From Ophioceras dolichostomum (taxonomy: Eukaryota > Ascomycota > Sordariomycetes > Magnaporthales > Ophioceraceae): a DNA stretch of 64,000 bases. How positions within the stretch are numbered: position 1 is the first letter of the stretch; each line of letters begins with the position of its first letter. The notes beneath the pieces were generated by a model that saw only the letters and a program-made list of their open reading frames with translations, was not told the DNA's origin and did not search any database. Position numbers and translations under genes: made by a program. Of this stretch, positions 21,901 through 35,300 are shown one piece after another. The DNA lies in assembly GCA_003049485.1 (NCBI GenBank), contig PYST01000108.1:18952-82951 (forward strand), in the 5' to 3' direction.

Positions 21901-22386
21901 TGCAAGGCTAGCACGCGGCCAACTGTGCCGAGATGGGGGAAAGAAAAATCCAGGATCCAGGACCTGGGGCTCTCGCTTAAGAAGAGCAGGCATATCTCTT
22001 CCCCGACACCGAAAATGGGACCATCTATCCACCGCTCTGCTTCCCCGTCCCATGCCTAGACCAAGGTGGCTCATTCATCTGTAGTCTGATCTTTGCGATA
22101 ACAAAAAACACGCACTTTCTTCCCCGGACCCTGAGGAAGAGACCGAGACCCATCTTTTTTACTCTTCCTTTCCCGCTCCCCACGTCCTTGCTTGCATATT
22201 CCATCCCGTCTCCCGAAGCCAAACTTAGCTACACACAGCAGCTGGGAGCAATAGTGCCATCGACCATATCAACATCCACAATATTGTTGTTAACGGAGCC
22301 TCCTCGTCTCGCCAGACTTTCTTTTTGTCTTGCCTCGTTGCCGTCCACTTTCCTTTCCAGCTGTGCATGGTCAAAGGTCTTTCAAA
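18985..22386. other. 3.4 kb region between divergent genes, no gene supported
   Basis: It separates the secreted hydrolase (-) from the rhodopsin-like gene (+). It contains a 3 x 29 bp tandem repeat (19449-19535) and pyrimidine-rich stretches (about 20068-20112, TTCTTT-type). The final part before 22387 is CT-rich, as in fungal leaders. Open frames up to 240 codons (21337-22059) have no family resemblance and random-like composition. A non-coding RNA or long leader cannot be excluded. Confidence 0.5.
19449..19535. repeat. three perfect copies of a 29 bp tandem repeat
   Basis: The unit begins CCTCTCCTTTTCTCAG and ends TAGCAGAAGGGCT. Copies are 19449-19477, 19478-19506 and 19507-19535 with no mismatch. 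The unit's pyrimidine tract followed by CAG resembles a splice acceptor, so each copy could mimic one. Confidence 0.95.
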
Positions 22387-24003
22387 ATGGCGGACGGAGA
22401 GACAGTCGCGCCTCGGCTAATATACGCCTTGGTCATCATGGACCTCGTGGCCCTCGCGTTCATGCTGCTCCGCTTCGGTTGCAAGTGGAAGGGCCGCACG
22501 AAGGCTTCCCCCGAGGATTTCATATTGGCAAGCTCATGGGTACATTTTTCTTCCTTCAATCGTATTATCACCCACCAAGCAAGCTTGTTGCTCCACGAGC
22601 TGGCTAAGCTGGCTAGCTAACAAGACCGATACATTCCATCCACGGGGAAATCGATAATAGGTCCTGCTCATCGCATACACAGGAATCATCATCTCTGCGA
22701 CAGAATACGGCATCGGCCGCCACCTAAGCGAGCTCAGGGACAAGCGCTGGATGACGATGGAGGCGCACAAGCGCGTGGCGGCGGCGGACTTCTTCGCCAT
22801 CGTCTCGCTCGCCGTCAGCAAGTCGTCCTTCGCCGTCACGCTGCTCCGCCTGACCTCGTCGCGGCTGCACAAGGCGGTCCTCTGGTTCATCATCGCCACC
22901 ACCAACCTCTCGCTCTGGCTTTCGGCGGTCCTCATCTTCGCCATGTGTACCCCAGTGGCGAGGATTTGGGACCGCAAGGTTCCGGGGACTTGTCTTGATG
23001 CCAGGATGGTTGTGCGATATTCGCAGTTTGCAGCTGGTGAGCCGCCACTTTGGAGATTCAGTTGACATCTACCTCTGCCATGAAGCGATCTCGAAGCTAA
23101 CCATACGCTCCTCACCTGCTTCGCTGCACCATCGGTATATATAGCCTGGTCCGCTGCCATGGACTTTGTTCTCGCTGCGTTACCCTGGATCCTGATCTGG
23201 GGCCTCAACATGAGGAAGCGGGAGAAATTTGTCGTTTGCGTGACGATGAGCCTTGGTGTCCTGTACGTCAATGCCCTTCTGGCCAACTGCCAATATTTTT
23301 CTCTCCCACGTTCCAGTCATAGGCCGAGTCCCTGACATCTCGTACGTATCATTTGCAGCTCCGGGATCACGGCCATCGCCAAAACGACACAGATCGATCG
23401 TCCTATAATGATGACAGACTGGACGTGTAAGTCAAGCCACCGCTACCCCTGCCATCGCATCCCCTCAGTCATCCGACACTAGCTCTCGCGGGGAGAAATA
23501 AACCTACTTGGTGAACGACGAGCGCTAACCGAAACCATGTGCCTCTGATATCAGACGGCGTAATTGACGTCCAAATCTGGAGCGCCGCCGAGACCGCCGT
23601 GGTGATCATGGCCGCATCAGTGCCCTTCCTCCGGCCCGCCATCAAGGAGATCGCCAACAGCCGCGGCTCCAACGGCGGGCCCGGCAGCCGCGCCTTCAAG
23701 CTGAACCGCATCAGCACGTACAAGGGCGACCCTGACGCCGATGACGACAACCAGCATTCGCCCACGCTGGACGCGAACCACCACAGCAGGAGCGCGGACA
23801 CTCTTGCGAGATACAACAGCAGCAACAGCAGCAGAAGCAGCAGCAGCGGCAGTAGTCCAACGCCTCCAGGGTCTGTTTCTCCTCCTCATCCTGGGACGCC
23901 GGTGCATGAGGCTGAGTACGGCAGGATGGCGGATGCGACGAGGGAGAAGATGGCTACCCGCTATCCTTATTATGAGAGTGATGATCCTGAGAGTCAGAGG
24001 TGA
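22387..24003 (+). CDS. fungal rhodopsin-domain (SAT4/PTH11-like) integral membrane protein
   Basis: Five exons join without a break: 22387-22539, 22661-23036, 23145-23262, 23359-23426 and 23555-24003, giving 387 aa. All introns have GT..AG ends (GTACAT, GTGAGC, GTACGT, GTAAGT and the matching acceptors). Hydrophobic segments include LIYALVIMDLVALAFMLLRF in exon 1, VLLIAYTGIIISAT, FFAIVSLAVSKSSFAVTLL, AVLWFIIATTNLSLWLSAVL, then DFVLAALPWILIWGLNM and VIDVQIWSAAETAVVIMAA. This arrangement of about seven helices, with SLAVSKSSFAVTLLRL and the DFVLAALPW and W-AAE motifs, is the conserved fungal rhodopsin-like domain family that includes PTH11-related receptors. The 130-residue C-terminal tail is cytoplasmic and Ser/Asn/Pro-rich. 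The ligand is unknown; there is no N-terminal CFEM domain. Confidence 0.85.
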
Positions 24004-25269
24004 GGAGGCGCGTTTTGAGGGCTGTGCGTAGGAACCTAGTCGCAGCTGTCAGGGCCCCTGACTCTCGAGGTTTCTCCTTTCTTATTTCCCCCGCGGTCTC
24101 TCTGTTTTCTTGGATGGGATGGATGCCATTTTCCTTGATGATCTCACTTGATCTCAACACTGTTTTATGACCCGGAGCCCCCCTAGCTAGACGGACTCCT
24201 TGATGATTTTCTTGTTCTTATTTTTTTTCTTCTTTTCTTTTCTTTTCCCCCTTTCCTGTCTACAAGTTTAGCAATATCGGATTGTACGATGGGCTGAAAT
24301 GTATTCTTAGCGTGGAGTTATCGGGGCCGGCGATGGACCCAAGGCCAGGGAAGGGATGGATGGACGGATAGCATTTTGGAATTTGATAAAAACAGATATT
24401 TTCCTTAGGTAGGCTACCAAGGGATACCGTAATAGGATGATCTCGCCGGGAAGACACCAATGTATGGTTTTCATCCACGTCGCAACATTCCGCATAGGTG
24501 AATTGCTAGGCTCTTCTATTCCTTCGGAGTGAAGAAAGGTTACAGGCTCGGGTCTGTATGTCTTTCATCGCTGTTGGTTGTGGACATCATCCACGCAACT
24601 CGATCCGAATCTGCAGGGAGGCTGGTGGACGCTCGTCTTAAGATTTTTTTTGGGTTCCAGGCTATCCTAACACAGTGGTTAGACAATGTGACCCTTCCCG
24701 TCCGTCCGGCTCCGATGTTGCAATCAACCTGTGGACCGTTCTGTCGGTGATGTTGACGTTGACGGCTCGAGGTATGTGACAGCCTCACGTGATTGCCCCA
24801 CGTTGATGCTCCCGAGCTGATGGCGAGCCGAACCTAAAAACCCCACCAAGAAGTTCTTAAACATATTTTCATGCAAGGAACAAGGGTTGCTGCTGGGGCG
24901 GCCCAGCCAGCGAGGGCTGATCATCCATTTCTATTCTTTTTTTTGCAAACTACCTACCTTCCTAGGTATGTAGACTTTCGATATTCGTCGCACATATTGG
25001 GCATACCCTACTACTACTCTTCAAGTCCTTCTCCGAACCATTCGAGCTTCCCTCGCTAATCTCAGTCCGTTGCTACTGGATAGAATGTGCCGGATGGACG
25101 AATACCCCCTACAATATCTTAATTCGCTTTGGGGAACTTATCTAACCTGAGGTCTGCTCCTCGGCCCCGCCACATCTCTCGGGTCTTCCAGTCCGGCTTC
25201 ACGACCCCTCCTTGCGAGCACACCAGAGCAAGAAACTTGCAATTGCGGAACTCGCACCCGTATTCGATC
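24004..25269. other. 1.27 kb intergenic region, no gene supported
   Basis: It holds the 3' end of the rhodopsin-like gene and the leader of the next gene. A T/C-rich tract lies at about 24208-24256. Only short frames are present. Confidence 0.5.
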
Positions 25270-27638
25270 ATGGCGAAGAAGAAGAAGAGCGGAAACGCTG
25301 GAGGCAATGCCGGTGGAGAGTCCAGCGCTCCCAGAGATCCTCCCTCGACCACCACAACTACTGGACTGACCCCGTCCTCGGAAGCTCCCCCACAACCAAG
25401 TAAGGCTTACGGTATGAAGACAGCAATGTCAAGCGGCGACGGCATGCCCTTAATAATATGTAGGAACAAGTAAGCTGCTCTGTTCCACTCCCCGCTCCAT
25501 CCCGCCCCCGCAGCATCCTCGAGCAGTCGGTCCTAACTTGTGCGCGGATCTGAAGGCATTGGCGATACATATCCTCGTTTCACGGGCCATGGTTGCAGCT
25601 ACCCCTCGAGGGTCTCGAGTCGCTCGCCCATTCCAACTACAACAGCCCCCGGCCGCGACCGATCGACGCTGGTGTTTTTTTCGACCTGGTGAAGATTCGC
25701 AGGCTCGTGGGCGAGGCCACACCCCTGACGGTCAACGCGGCCAACGGGTTGGGACCGGGAACGATGAAGCTGAGCCACGAGCGCAAGCATCGCATGCGTG
25801 ACCAGGCGACCAAACGGCTATCCCAGGCGTACCACATCGACGAGATCGCGACCAGCGTGGTTATCATGCAGGGCACGACGAGCCTCGAAACTGTGGCAGA
25901 GCTCGTGCTGGACAAAAAGGCGGACGACCCCGACGCGAAGTACGTGCATTTCTTCCACGAGAAGATACCTTCGCGGCATGTGGTTGAGTCGACCCCGTTC
26001 GACCCCCTGAACGACATAATAGCCGCCCGCCCGGTGGAACCCGAACCTCTGCGCACGAGGGCCGTCCTGCGAATCTTTGCCGAGGATTTCGAGGGTGCCA
26101 TTGCAGACCTAACTTCGGCCGTACAACTTATGCGATATCACCGACCCGCGCACAATGTTCGTGACGAAATCGTCGGGTTACCATCCACTGCGGCTGGCGG
26201 GGCGGCTAGACGGACGCATGAAATCAGGTTGACGGAGGAGGAACAACCGACAAGTCTGGAGATGCAACTACTGTTCTTGAGAGGCGGGGCTTATTTGTCA
26301 CGCGCATCTCAGTTGGTGGACGCCGCCCTGGGCTCCTCAGATAAGTCCAACAGGGCTGAGAAGGACACAGGCAGGACGGGCGGTGAGCCACAAGGCGGGG
26401 ACAGTCATCAAACGCGACCACCACAAGCTAACGGTGGGGGCCAACCCGTCGACGGGGCCGAGGGCGGCGGCAATGAGCAGTCACTGACAACGCCAGTTCC
26501 ACCTGCAACACCCACCCCAGCCGAACTAGAGGCCAGGCGTCGTCAGGCGGAGGCCCGCAAGACGATGAAGACTAACGCCAAGCGGGCTCTCCGGGACTTC
26601 ACCAACTTCCTCGACCACCTCGAGTACTCGCCCGACTTCCCACTCGAAGACTACGACGAGTTCGCGCGCAAAAACGGCCGGTCCGGCCAGCGGCACCGAG
26701 ACCACATCAACGTGGCCGCCGAGGCCTACACGCACACGCTGTACAAGCTGTCCACCCTCTTCGAGGCGGCCCCGCCGCTGCAGCTGCCGTCCTACCCGAC
26801 CGACTGGCTCAACGCTGAGGAGCAGCTGCAGCAGCAGGCGTCGCACCTCGCGCTGCAGGAGACGGCGCACCCGCCCTCGACCGTGCCCATCGAGTACATC
26901 ACGTACCACCCGCTCATGACCGACGCGCTCCACGCCGTCCTCCTCTGCCACGCCCTGCTGGGCACCTCCACGAAGGAGCTGCAGCGCCACGCCTACATGG
27001 TCGCCCGCCTGACCCGCGTCGCGGACGGCTACCCCATTTTCCAGTCCAGCCGCAGCCCCGCGCGTGCCGACTGGATCGAAATCCTCCGCCGCGTCGGAGG
27101 GCCCGACTGGCTGTCTCTCGAGGGCACCTGGGAGGCTCTATGTCGCCCAGCGTCCTTGCCCATGCCTCCAGGGTCTAGTAGCAATATCAACGCGAACACC
27201 CCGCCATCTTCAGGGCCTGCGAACCGCGCGCTCGAGGGCCCGGATAAGCCGTTGCCGGAGACGCCCTTCTCGCCCTCCTCCACCGACGCACCACAGCAAG
27301 CCGAGACCAAGACCGGAACCTCCCTTGTTGTTTCTGGCGGTCCCGAGATCATCGGTACAAGCGTCAGCGGCGGCAAGCAGCTCACGGCCCGTCGCTGGGC
27401 GCAGTCGCAGGACGACGACATGCGCGACTACCCGATAGTGACGGAGCGGGCCGACTCCATCGCCAAGTGGGTGAGGGAGTCGCCGTCCCTGCCGCCGCTT
27501 GCGTCTGCGGGCGGGGGCGGGAAGAAGAAGAAGAAGCCGGCCGCTAAGTCTCCATTTGCCGCTGCCACGGCGACGTCGGCTGTGCCGTCACCTGGGGAAG
27601 AAGGGGAGGACGCCCTGCAGCCCGCGGTGGGTTCCTAG
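25270..27638 (+). CDS. large conserved fungal protein of unknown function
   Basis: Modelled as two exons, 25270-25469 and 25556-27638, with an 86 nt intron (GTAAGC donor, CCTAACT branch, GAAG acceptor), giving 760 aa. The start MAKKKKSGNAGG is basic, and the first exon ends in a Ser/Thr/Pro linker. The junction reads RNKHWRYISSFHGPW and leads into QLPLEGLESLAHSNYNSPRPRPIDAGVFFDLVKIRRLV, which looks highly conserved. A second helical block follows: LRTRAVLRIFAEDFEGAIADLTSAVQLMRY (TPR-like), and later NAKRALRDFTNFLDHLEYSPDF and HPLMTDALHAVLLCHALLG. These suggest helical repeats with low-complexity inserts (about 240-320 and 530-680) and a Lys-rich GGGKKKKKPAAK near the end. A good GTAAGG donor at 25400 also exists, but using it breaks the frame, so exon 1 is the less certain part. 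The function is not recognised. Confidence 0.75.
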
Positions 27639-28882
27639 AGAGGACCACCTCCCGGGCCCTCCTCTCTGCTCTCTTGTGCTCCTTCCTAGCTACACGGTGG
27701 GTAGGTAGGCATAGCTCGTTCCTTATTTCCATGTCTCGCGATACCCTATTTTATCTCTAGGCATTCATTCATATAGTATGCATTGATAGCGACGGTTGGT
27801 TGGTCGACGTCGCCGTAACACTTCGCGGGGCACATCCTTTTTTTTTTATCAGCATTCTTTGCGTCGCATCCACCAACCTCTTTTTCTCTCTCTCGCTTCG
27901 CCAACGGCGTCATGCCTGGCTCCTCTTCCTCTGTGTTTAAGCCGAAACACTTCCGGCGAAGCGTGCACGCTGGATGATGGTCGGCGTTGGGAAAAGGTCA
28001 GCCCCAAAACCATTGATGAGTGAGCTGGTGCAATCGAACAGACGCAAACTGAAAAGACAAGCAAGGAGGCAGAGGGAGGAAGAGCCTTTTCTCCTTCGTA
28101 TCCCTATCGAAAGACTGCGCGGAAAATTATTGATTTTCCTTCAGCGACTGCATGGTGGAAAAATTTATGGTAAATACGTAGCGATCGTGAGTCGCGACAT
28201 AGCGAAGTTAGGTGGTCAGATCGCCTCGAGACATTTGACTGGACTGCGATGTCTCGAATGTACATGTTCGTCCATTGCATTGCGTGTCAGGATCGTTCTC
28301 TCTTTCGCGGTGATGTCGTGCGTAGGTATGTATCTCCCGTGCTAAGGATGGTCAAGAAAAGACAGACAATGGTCAGTGTTAGCCATCCGCTTATACACAG
28401 TCGCTCGCTGGTACCGCGGACCTACCTCGAGTTTACCGATTCCAAGATTCATAACTAGGCGTTAATCACGAAAAAAGGGTCGCTACATTCCTTGCCTTGG
28501 TCTTGTCTTTTTATCTGGAAGCCTCCCTCGAGTAGTACACAGGGGGTATATAACGTCCCTTCCACCTCGCACCCGTCACAAGTAACGACAGTTACAACCA
28601 CATCATTCCTCCTCCTTCGCGTCCAATTCTGTCCTGTATACCCAGCCAGACCCAATCCAAGCCCTAGATAGATGGTAGAAGAAAAGAAGTAGAGCGAAAA
28701 GATATCCGTGAATCCAAACCAACGAAAGGAAAAAGAAGTCATCCAAAACGAAGTTGACGGGGTATGAAAAGGTTCCCAGCTAGTGGCATTCCCAGAAACT
28801 TCCATCCCATCAAACTCACTCCCACTTCCCCTCCGGAGAAGAATATCGTCATCACACAACCACATCCACGGATCTCCCACAA
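27639..28882. other. 1.24 kb convergent intergenic region, no gene supported
   Basis: It contains the 3' ends of the gene at 25270-27638 (+) and the Zn2Cys6 gene (-). No feature beyond short open frames is seen. Confidence 0.5.
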
Positions 28883-31800
28883 TCACCACCTTACCCCACC
28901 CTCAATACCCCCCAACCCAATCCCCAGATTCAAGAACTGGTTGATATCATTCATCCCATCCGTCTCCAGCACGCCCATCAGCTCAGCCAGCTGATCTTGC
29001 GTCAGACTACCCTGCCGCATCGGGTCAGCCGGGAACGCGAACCCGCCTCCCATGCCTTGCCCTGCTCCTGGTCCTGCGGCACCTCCGCCTCCTCCTCCAG
29101 GGAAACCTGGCGCAGACATGAACGCGTTCCCCGGGTTTCCCGCGAAGCCGGGGCTGGGCGTCCCGCGGTCGTTGGCGGCGGTGGAGGACGACGAGGTGCC
29201 GTTCGCGTTGGAGGAGGAGAACGCGAAGGGGGATATGAATGGTGGCGGGGGACTGAACCAGTCCGTTACTGTAGTGGGGGACGGGAGGGGCCGTTGGGCT
29301 GGGTGCGGCTGCTGCTGATGCTGCTGCTGCGCGTGCGGGTGGCCGACGCCGCCGCCGCCGTGCCCGGCGTGGTGGTTCGGGTGGTGCGGCGGCGGCCCGG
29401 GTTGCTGGTTGTGGTGGACGGGGAGCGGGGGGATGGTGAACGTCGGCAGCGCGCGCTGCTGCTGCTGTTGTTGTTGCGCGATCGGGACGGACTGTTGCTG
29501 CTGAGGCGTGCTCTGCGGGGTCGGGTGCTGGTGTTGTTGCTGAGGCGTCTGCGGCTCGAATTTGATGGCCGGGATCGCATCGAGTGCCATGGGCGGGGTG
29601 GGACTGTGGTGCACGGTCGACATTGTGGGCGTGGGACTCACGGAGCGCGGGTCGCCTACTGTCGACATTTTCATCATCGGCGGCGACAGGGAGCTGGCGT
29701 GGGGGAGTCCACCGGGACCGGCGCCTAGCGACTCCGGTGGCGTCGGGAGGGTGTTCGGAAGTGGCGGCGAGGCACCGGCTTGGCTCGATGTCGCGGGTGG
29801 TGTTGGGTCGTCGGCCATCTGGAGTTCACCGTTGGGGCCGTTTTCGTCATCCCCTTGGACGAAGTCTGGCGGGAAGCAGGACGGCCGCCTGCCCGTGACT
29901 GGGTCGGTCGAGGACGGGTTGAAGAATATGGATCCCGTGCGGAACTGTGGGTGTCTCGGCTGGAAGTCGCCGCCGCCATGGCCGTCACCCCCGCTGAAGC
30001 CGTTGTCGAAGTTGAAGACGGGTTCTGCCGGCACGGTCTCGAACATGTATCCGAACTGGGGCGTGGTGAAGGAAACCGTTCCAGGGGCGGAGTGCTCTGA
30101 GGCAGAGGGCGAGTTGGTGTCCGTGAGTGAAGGAGGTGTCGCAAAGTTTGTGTACCCCTGTTGATGCTGATGTGGGACACCGGGCTCGTTCTTCACCTCG
30201 TAACTCTGCATGCAGGCACGGGAGAGCAGGAGATAGTGCTGGGAAGCGGCGTCGGTGCCTGGCCACCGCTCCGAGCATTGGTCGATGATCTCTAGAGCGG
30301 TGTTGACGAGTGTTTGAAGTTGCTCACGAGGGTGGGCCTGCCGTACCTCCGGGTATGCCACCGACCACAACAGCGTGTTCAGCGACATGTATACCGTGAG
30401 GAGAAACACCCATGTGATATCGATCGCCGCCTTCTTCACCTGCTGACTTGATAGGTCGACCACGTAGGCCGCCGAGTCGAAGCACTTGAGCGCCGCGGCC
30501 GGGGACGGTTTGGGAACCTGCGGTGATGGCCGGTAAAGGAACACAATCATGGTATGGTACCGACCAGTGAACCTGTGTGATCTCGGTCAGCAACATTGTG
30601 TAACGGGGGCTGGCACGGACACGGGTATCGGCTATCTGGTGCGTCTCTGGTGCAACTTACCAAGGCTTGCACCATGCCGGCTGATCTGGGGCAGAGTCGA
30701 GCCAGTCCTGAATCTTCTGTTCCATCCGCGCAAACCACGGGTGTGTTTCGTCGCGGGGCTCGTGCCGCTTCTTCTCGTAAAGCATGCGGCGGATCTCGGC
30801 CTGGCAAAGGCGCATTTTACAGAAGTGGATCGCCACCAGCTTCTTCTCGCTCGGTGCTCCTTCCTCATTGATACCTTCGGCAGTGATATCCACATCGTCT
30901 CGTGAGTCAAAGAAGCCGACGTCAGTGAGGTCGTCGCCTTTAGCAAAGCCGTTGGGGCGGCCCATGCTGTGCGCGAGGCCCAGCTCCATTCCCGTCACGA
31001 TCCAGCTCAGCCGTCGCCGCATGTCGAGCACCAGAGGATCCACTAGCCCCAGAGAGTATCCACTAGTAATGGTCTTCTCGTCGCCCAGGCCCAGCTGCTG
31101 GCAGATGCGCGTCGCGAGGCCGATTATGTAGTAGACTGCTGTTCGCGTTGGCGTGAGGAGCGAGTACTGCCCGATCAAAGTCAAGCACTGAAGCGTGCGG
31201 AGGTCCTTGGGCCGAATAACGTCTTCGAAGTATTGCATAGCCGCTAGGTAGTAGCTGTCGGCCAGTCCTGCGTACTGTGTGTCGAGCTTCTGCAGGCTGA
31301 TGGCGAGGACCATGCGCACAATGAAATTCTTGTGCGGGTCGGTATCCCCGTCGAAAACCTCGTCTAGCTCCCGTGCAAACACCACTTCATGGAGGGTTGG
31401 AGTGAAGACCTGGGCTAAACGTCGCGTGAAAGGAGGCGCGTTAGAGATGGCATACGACGTGGCATGCGATACATCTTAATCACTAAGGTTAGCATGCGGG
31501 AATGAGTAAGACGAACCTCTTTGGTTGAAGACATCCACGAGCTTGTCGGCGACAGGCCGAGTGGGGAGGACCGTCGCAGCATGTGCGCTGATCATGGGGT
31601 AGCTCTTCTTGCGCCCACTCGGCCCGCTTATGCTACCCGCAATGCTAACAATGCTCTGCATCCTGTTCATGCGGTCTGTCCTCCTGGCTCTCACCTCGGG
31701 GATCAGCTCTGATATCCTCTTTGACTCGGTGTAGCGCTTGGCCTCTTCCATCAACAGCCTCGTCATTGCGATGCCGCTGCTGGGACCCAGATACCGCGCT

Positions 31801-32352
31801 GTGCCGGCGTCGTTCTCGTCGAGCCGGACCAGCCCGCCTGGCCGCACCATGTCCTCCGAGTTGCGCGGAAACTCGTCGTCGTCTGTGAACTGGGCAAGGT
31901 CGGCCTCGAGCTGCTTCACCTTGGCCTGTAGCTTCACCACGTACGATCTGCTGATCTTCTTGCCCTTTGTCGTATCGAAGTATTCGCAGATGGAGCCGGA
32001 CCGCTCGCAGGGGAGGCATCGCGGCAGCGTTGGATCGCATCTTGTTTTCCGCTGTTTCGAGTCCGGAGTGTTAGTTCTGCCAGGATCCTGGAGGGTTGTC
32101 TCCGGAGATCCGGTGGGTAACGAGGCGAAAGGTCTCACGTACCTGGCGACAGCGGCAGCATGCCGTCAAGGTATGGGCAATGCGATTGTCGGCGTCGACA
32201 TCTTCGCGGCCGTGGTGCGCGGGATGGAGGAGGTGGTGGTGATGGAGAGGGTGGATCGGTGGAGGTGGTCCTCGGGGAACTTGGTGGAAGTGCTGTGGTG
32301 GCCTTGGGATTACAGAGCCAAGGCCTTGACGAAATATGGAGGCGGCATCCAT
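28883..32352 (-). CDS. Zn2Cys6 transcription factor (regulator A)
   Basis: Four exons: 32352-32143, 32051-31517, 31474-30661 and 30572-28883. The phases join correctly to 1082 aa. The Gal4-type zinc cluster spans the first intron: C65-x2-C68-x6-C75-x6-C82-x2-C85-x6-C92. A Lys-rich linker and coiled coil (VVKLQAKVKQLEADLAQF) follow, the usual dimerisation element. The fungal-specific transcription factor middle domain lies at about 240-480 (SYYLAAMQYFEDVIRPKDLRTLQCLTLIGQYSL, YIIGLATRICQQLGLGDE, DMRRRLSWIVTGMELGLAHSMGRPNGF). The last 400 residues are Gln/Pro/His/Gly-rich, a likely activation region. It acts in the nucleus; target genes are unknown. Odd points are a 42 nt second intron (GTTCGT donor, GCTAACC branch, TTAAG acceptor) and a His-rich N-terminus before the zinc cluster. 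It is divergent from a second zinc-cluster gene 3.2 kb away. Confidence 0.87.
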
Positions 32353-35300
32353 CTCCTGATATCCGATATCCGTCGCCGCGGGTGCGGCGGTAGGATGGCG
32401 ATCGACCCTTGGACCGCAGAACCCTCTAAGCGTGGACGGGATGCGCGAATGAATGGGATGACGAGCGCGGATGCTGCGCGCTATCGCAGCTTGATCGGAT
32501 GGTGCGCCAAGTTCTTCCGATGTACTTCTCGTCCGGGTTCAGGGCCCGAGGTCTTGAGTGTCTTAGGTCTGGATTTGCTTGCTGCGACTAGAAGGGAGAG
32601 ATCGGAGGCTGGGATGGAGTTTCTGCACTGCACGGCGGCTCTCGCTTGTGTCGTCCGCTCAGGAGCAAGCACGCATAGCTGGCCGTGGTCGGGGGTGGTG
32701 GAGTAGGCACGAGTTCGAAACCGTTCGGCGATGGTCGCAGCAACCAAATCTGGGCGTTCAATGGCTCAGTGCGTCGTGCTCATGCTTTACAGAGTTCGGC
32801 CAATGTTCGCCGGCGCGGAACTCTATCGCGTACGTGCAGCAGACGTCAATAGGTGACGGGCCCAAATAATGGGGGGAATGATCGATGGGAATGCGAAGGA
32901 ATTGAGTTCGGGCGACTTTCCGTGGGCTGGCTCAAGCCTGAGATCGTGGACAGACCTTAGGTGCGGAGTACCCAGCTACTAATTTGGACTCACGTTATTG
33001 GATGAAGTCGGGGCGGGGAAGCTCGGGCGCCGAATCTGCCGTGCGTGGTTGCCTTTTTTCCACACTCTCCCCTCCCTTTCTCCAATCCAGATCGTAATTT
33101 TGGTCCTTTTTCAAGTCCTCCTATCTGGTGCATATCATTCTTTTGAGATCGCTTCGAGATCGCTCTTGTAGCACCCGCATGCGATATTCAAAATCACAGA
33201 ACCAAAGTGTGCGTCCTGTGTCTACGCCGCCATCTTGCCTCGTCGTCACCTCTAGCGGCGTATCGCCAGAGTAGGTCGGACATCTGTTGGAAGCTACCTG
33301 GGTACTTTTGTCTGCCGGCAGGGTGTGTTTCCTCAGGTGTCTACCATGTCCTCCGTGCCGCCGGTTCCTGTGTCCAGCTGAATGAAGCTCGCTGCTCTCT
33401 GGGTTAGCTTTGGGTCCACTGTCAAACCACGCACCAATGATGCCTCGCGTCAAAAACGACCAGTGCATGTTTCACGGCGTTGTACAAAGCACATACAGTC
33501 GCCTTGTTGGAGATGCGTACCACCGTTAATGTTGGAAATAGCCGGCCGCAGTTCCCATTAGTTGTGCCACCATCGACTGGCCTGCATTGCGGTACGGAGG
33601 CTTCGATCTCGCTGTCTGGTTGCTTCGTGAGCAGCGTAGACGCTGACACCTCCCACAGAACTCCCAACTTTGTCGTCCTCAGGTGTTTACCCCAACGGCT
33701 GACAAAACTCCACTTACCAATCACTGCCCTCTCGCTGGTGCAAGCCGGGGATAGATGGAGGTGGCCAGGCGTCGTAGTGGGATATATGTAGGTTTGTAAT
33801 GCGTGGTATAACACGTTGATTTTCGTAAAGCACGATACCATTCAGTACATTATAGCGGGTAGGTTTGCAGTTTTGTCCAGGTACGGGATACGGTCGTGTC
33901 AACGGAATAAATGGAACCTGGAAGTCAGCAACGACCAGGTGAGTTCATGTTTCAAGGGCCGGCCCCAGTTGGCCACCACTTTTTTGGGGGGCCATCACAG
34001 CTGATGTCCAGCCTTGCCGACCAGGATAGACTTCAGCTCACAAGGCACGTCTGTGTCCCTATTGGCCTGAGCTTGATGAGGCACTTTCAGGTCTCAGCAC
34101 ACCCTTGGCCGTCCCATCACAGCGAAGAACGCCATGGTCCGACATTGCATCATCGATCTTCGCCCGTTTTTGTCGCCTGTTATTTTTTCTCTTTGTTTTC
34201 ACTGGGTTGGGGGTTGGGGGTTGGAAGCGGGCCGGTCGTCATTGTCCCTGAATCGTAAAAAGGATAAGGCCTGTGGTGACCGCTGGCCCGTGTCTGGGGA
34301 GGTTGATGGCGGGAGAGCGGCCACCCTCCGTAATCCCTATCCGCCACTGTCACATCTCACGGACTTCCCTCCACGCTAAAATGACAGGGGTCAACGATGA
34401 ATGGGCTTTTTCGATAGAAGCATCCATGATCCATCCTTTCACACCTTGACGTGGCCCATCCCCGTTCGCTGATCAGCGGGCCAGCTGTTGAGAACCTATG
34501 ATTTGCGAGCCAAGCAGTCAAAGCCGGGAGTTTATTCTTCGTCCTTGACTAACCGCTGTCACTCCTGTCACTGACTTGCTGTCTTTGCCGTCTGAGTAGG
34601 GAGGTAGGGAGCTGTCTGGCTCATCCTGGCGTTACACTGCCAGTTTGTCAGATTTCAAGTCTAGCAGGAATCGGTAGGGCTGGTCGGGCACTGTGAGTTG
34701 GCGCCGCCCTTTAGTCAGGCAGCGGGGAAGATGGACAGGTGAACGGCACCGGTTTGCCGCCTGCGAGTTGTACCTTCAGCAGTGTGATGTGATGCTCGCC
34801 AGCACGGACATTGGACAACTGACAAATTGACAAGTACCTACCAACCTACTCCGAAACCTCCAATTTTGAGGCTAGAAACACTGAATGAAAGAAATCCGGA
34901 ATGCAAGCCGGGCTTCAAAATTTTCCTCGCATCTGGAGAGGATTGAAACTGCAGGTCCAAGGCCCAGGCCTTAGCCTCCGCGAATAGCATCAGCAACTTG
35001 AGTAGTATTCGGCCAGCCCGTCCCAGGGTAGGTCCCCAAGGTGCAGCAACGTGCTACAGTTTTTGGGCGGCATCTTTTGGACCAAGGGAGAAAATTACCC
35101 CACTTCGACCACACGTTGGGAAGGTCCTCGCCAGAGTCCCCCACCACGACGCTTCCAAGAGCCGTTGGCATGCGGCTCATTGTTCTTTTCACACCTTGTC
35201 GATCCCTTCACGACGTCGCGAGCTCTCCTTTGGCTATTTTGTCCAAAGAAATATTCGGCCTTCATCTCATACTACCCCGAAAAGCGATCTTGTTTTTCTT

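Noticed and set aside
25400..25463. Good-looking 64 nt intron (GTAAGG...TGTAG) followed by a 6 nt micro-exon
   Set aside because: Using it shifts the frame relative to the conserved HWRYISSFHGPW block; the single 86 nt intron model keeps the frame.
28997..29728. 243-codon plus-strand frame
   Set aside because: Antisense to the low-complexity C-terminus of regulator A.
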